The notes under the pieces were generated by a model. That model ran no database searches. It was not told where the DNA came from and was given only the letters and a program-made list of their open reading frames with translations. Positions 63,180 to 64,000 of a DNA stretch of 64,000 nt are shown here, piece by piece (the first letter of the stretch is position 1; every line of letters starts with the position of its first letter). Made by a program: the position numbers and the translations under genes. This DNA is from Sphingobacterium cellulitidis (lineage in GTDB: Bacteria > Bacteroidota > Bacteroidia > Sphingobacteriales > Sphingobacteriaceae), in NCBI GenBank assembly GCA_002245855.1, contig NOUX01000005.1, forward strand, positions 1 through 64,000, read 5' to 3'.

Positions 63180-64000
63180 TTAGTTCTCTAACATTCCCAA
63201 TCCACTCATCATAATAGCCAATGCCTTAAACCCCCAATTGATATCATCTTGTGTATAAACCGGAATAGTGGTTCTGTTGGTTAAATCGTGTACTGTAAGT
63301 TTAATTTCTTTAATTTCCCTTGGCTTCATTACCAACGTTGGGGTTTCATTATTCAAATAATAAACATCTAAACGTAAAATTCCCTGATCTTCTTCTAAAT
63401 AAAACGGATGTGTAAAACTAATAACGTTATTAAACAATGGCGAAGTATAAACAACTAATTTTTGTAATTGCATTGGTGCATTTTCATCTTTTATTTTGGG
63501 GGTATAAACAACTACATCACATTCATATCCTAAAATATTTTGTTTTGTGCTTTTTGATTCACGATTAAACTGACTAAAATCCACATCGTTCATTGCTCCA
63601 GAACCTTTGTTTTCAGAAGGTTTATAAGAGGAATATATTTTTTTGTCTTGTTCGGTAATTTTATCGGTTTGTGCCAAAGCTTCTAAATAAATACTTGCCT
63701 TGTCTTGTGATTTATTATAATAATTATCCATTGTCCATCCAAAACCGCGAACTTTGCCTAATACTTCATCATTTTTATTATTATAGGCACATTCAGCAAT
63801 ATTTAAAGTCATAGCCCAAGCTGCTAACGGATTTTGATTTCCAATAGTAGCAATCAAATCAATAATTGCTTTTGCATCGGCATCATTGCCTACTAATTTT
63901 CATATTGTTGTTTTGTATTAGTTTTAGAAAAATCTATCTTACCTATAAGTTTTCCTAAATCAATATCGTTACTGAAAATTCCCATTTCAACAGAACCTTC
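63180..64000 (-). pseudogene. unrecognised protein gene with a frameshift, at window edge
   Basis: The main frame (63180 to about 63895) encodes at least 225 residues with no signal peptide. Segments such as NQNPLAAWAMTLNIAECAYN and ILGYECDVVVYTPK are not familiar to me. A TGA stops this frame at about 63901. Upstream, the neighbouring frame continues to the window edge with a plausible start at 63983-63985 (M-G-I-F-S-N-D-I-D-L). The two frames join smoothly if one A were added in the run at 63897-63900 (...KQQYE then KLVGNDADAK...). It is therefore a single gene with a one-base deletion, or a sequencing error in a homopolymer. It may also extend past the window. Confidence 0.65.

Overview
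The window reads as a chromosomal segment of a Bacteroidota bacterium of the Sphingobacteriaceae type (Sphingobacterium or Pedobacter like). This rests on four SusC/SusD pairs, Bacteroidota-style promoters (TTG, about 19-21 bases, TAnnTTTG), lipoprotein-rich polysaccharide-utilisation loci (PULs), an ECF-sigma/FecR pair and a generally AT-rich composition. I worked from the sequence alone. Family names come from motif recognition, and no database search was run. I found no rRNA, tRNA or CRISPR array.

1-6.4 kb is an accessory junction zone. It holds a GC-rich IntDOT-like tyrosine recombinase, a broken Fic gene, a FecR anti-sigma factor separated from its ECF sigma factor by two metabolic genes, and a 3'-truncated RND-efflux adaptor. 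A 20-bp imperfect direct repeat (7-26 and 6291-6310) brackets the zone. A strong terminator at 6386-6415 has no gene in front of it.

6.7-21.7 kb is PUL 1, for a uronic-acid-containing polysaccharide: SusC, SusD, a heparinase II/III-fold lyase, a DUF2264 protein and a GH88 unsaturated glucuronyl hydrolase on the + strand; KduI, a DUF4861 protein and KduD on the - strand; then an ExuT-like transporter and a LacI regulator. Together they would cut the polymer by beta-elimination, release the unsaturated uronate and feed it through KduI and KduD to 2-keto-3-deoxygluconate. LacI-type palindromes lie upstream of the susC operon and in the kduI/transporter divergent region.

22.8-30.2 kb is PUL 2: SusC, SusD and two surface lipoproteins with discoidin-like C-termini. 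It has no recognisable enzyme, so its substrate cannot be assigned.

30.3-50.0 kb is an alpha-glucan (starch/maltodextrin) region. A - strand operon encodes SusC, SusD, SusE-like protein, GH13, beta-phosphoglucomutase and GH65 maltose phosphorylase. The + strand carries a PhyH-type Fe(II)/2-oxoglutarate dioxygenase, a divergent GH13 lipoprotein, a CBM-like/esterase fusion, a zinc alcohol dehydrogenase, a second esterase and an SLC45-like sugar transporter. AraC and LacI regulators sit within it. The dioxygenase, dehydrogenase and esterases are not part of a classic sus system and are the most unusual set in the window.

50.1-61.1 kb holds a PorT-like outer-membrane protein and a sialic-acid operon on the - strand: SusC, SusD, GH33 sialidase, GntR/FCD regulator, sialate lyase, Kelch-type sialate epimerase and MFS transporter. 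The start of this operon has a textbook Bacteroidota promoter with a perfect 17-bp palindrome just downstream of it.

61.1-64 kb holds a GC-rich 11-bp periodic repeat, a small conserved-looking protein, an NHL-type beta-propeller protein and an unrecognised frameshifted gene at the window edge.
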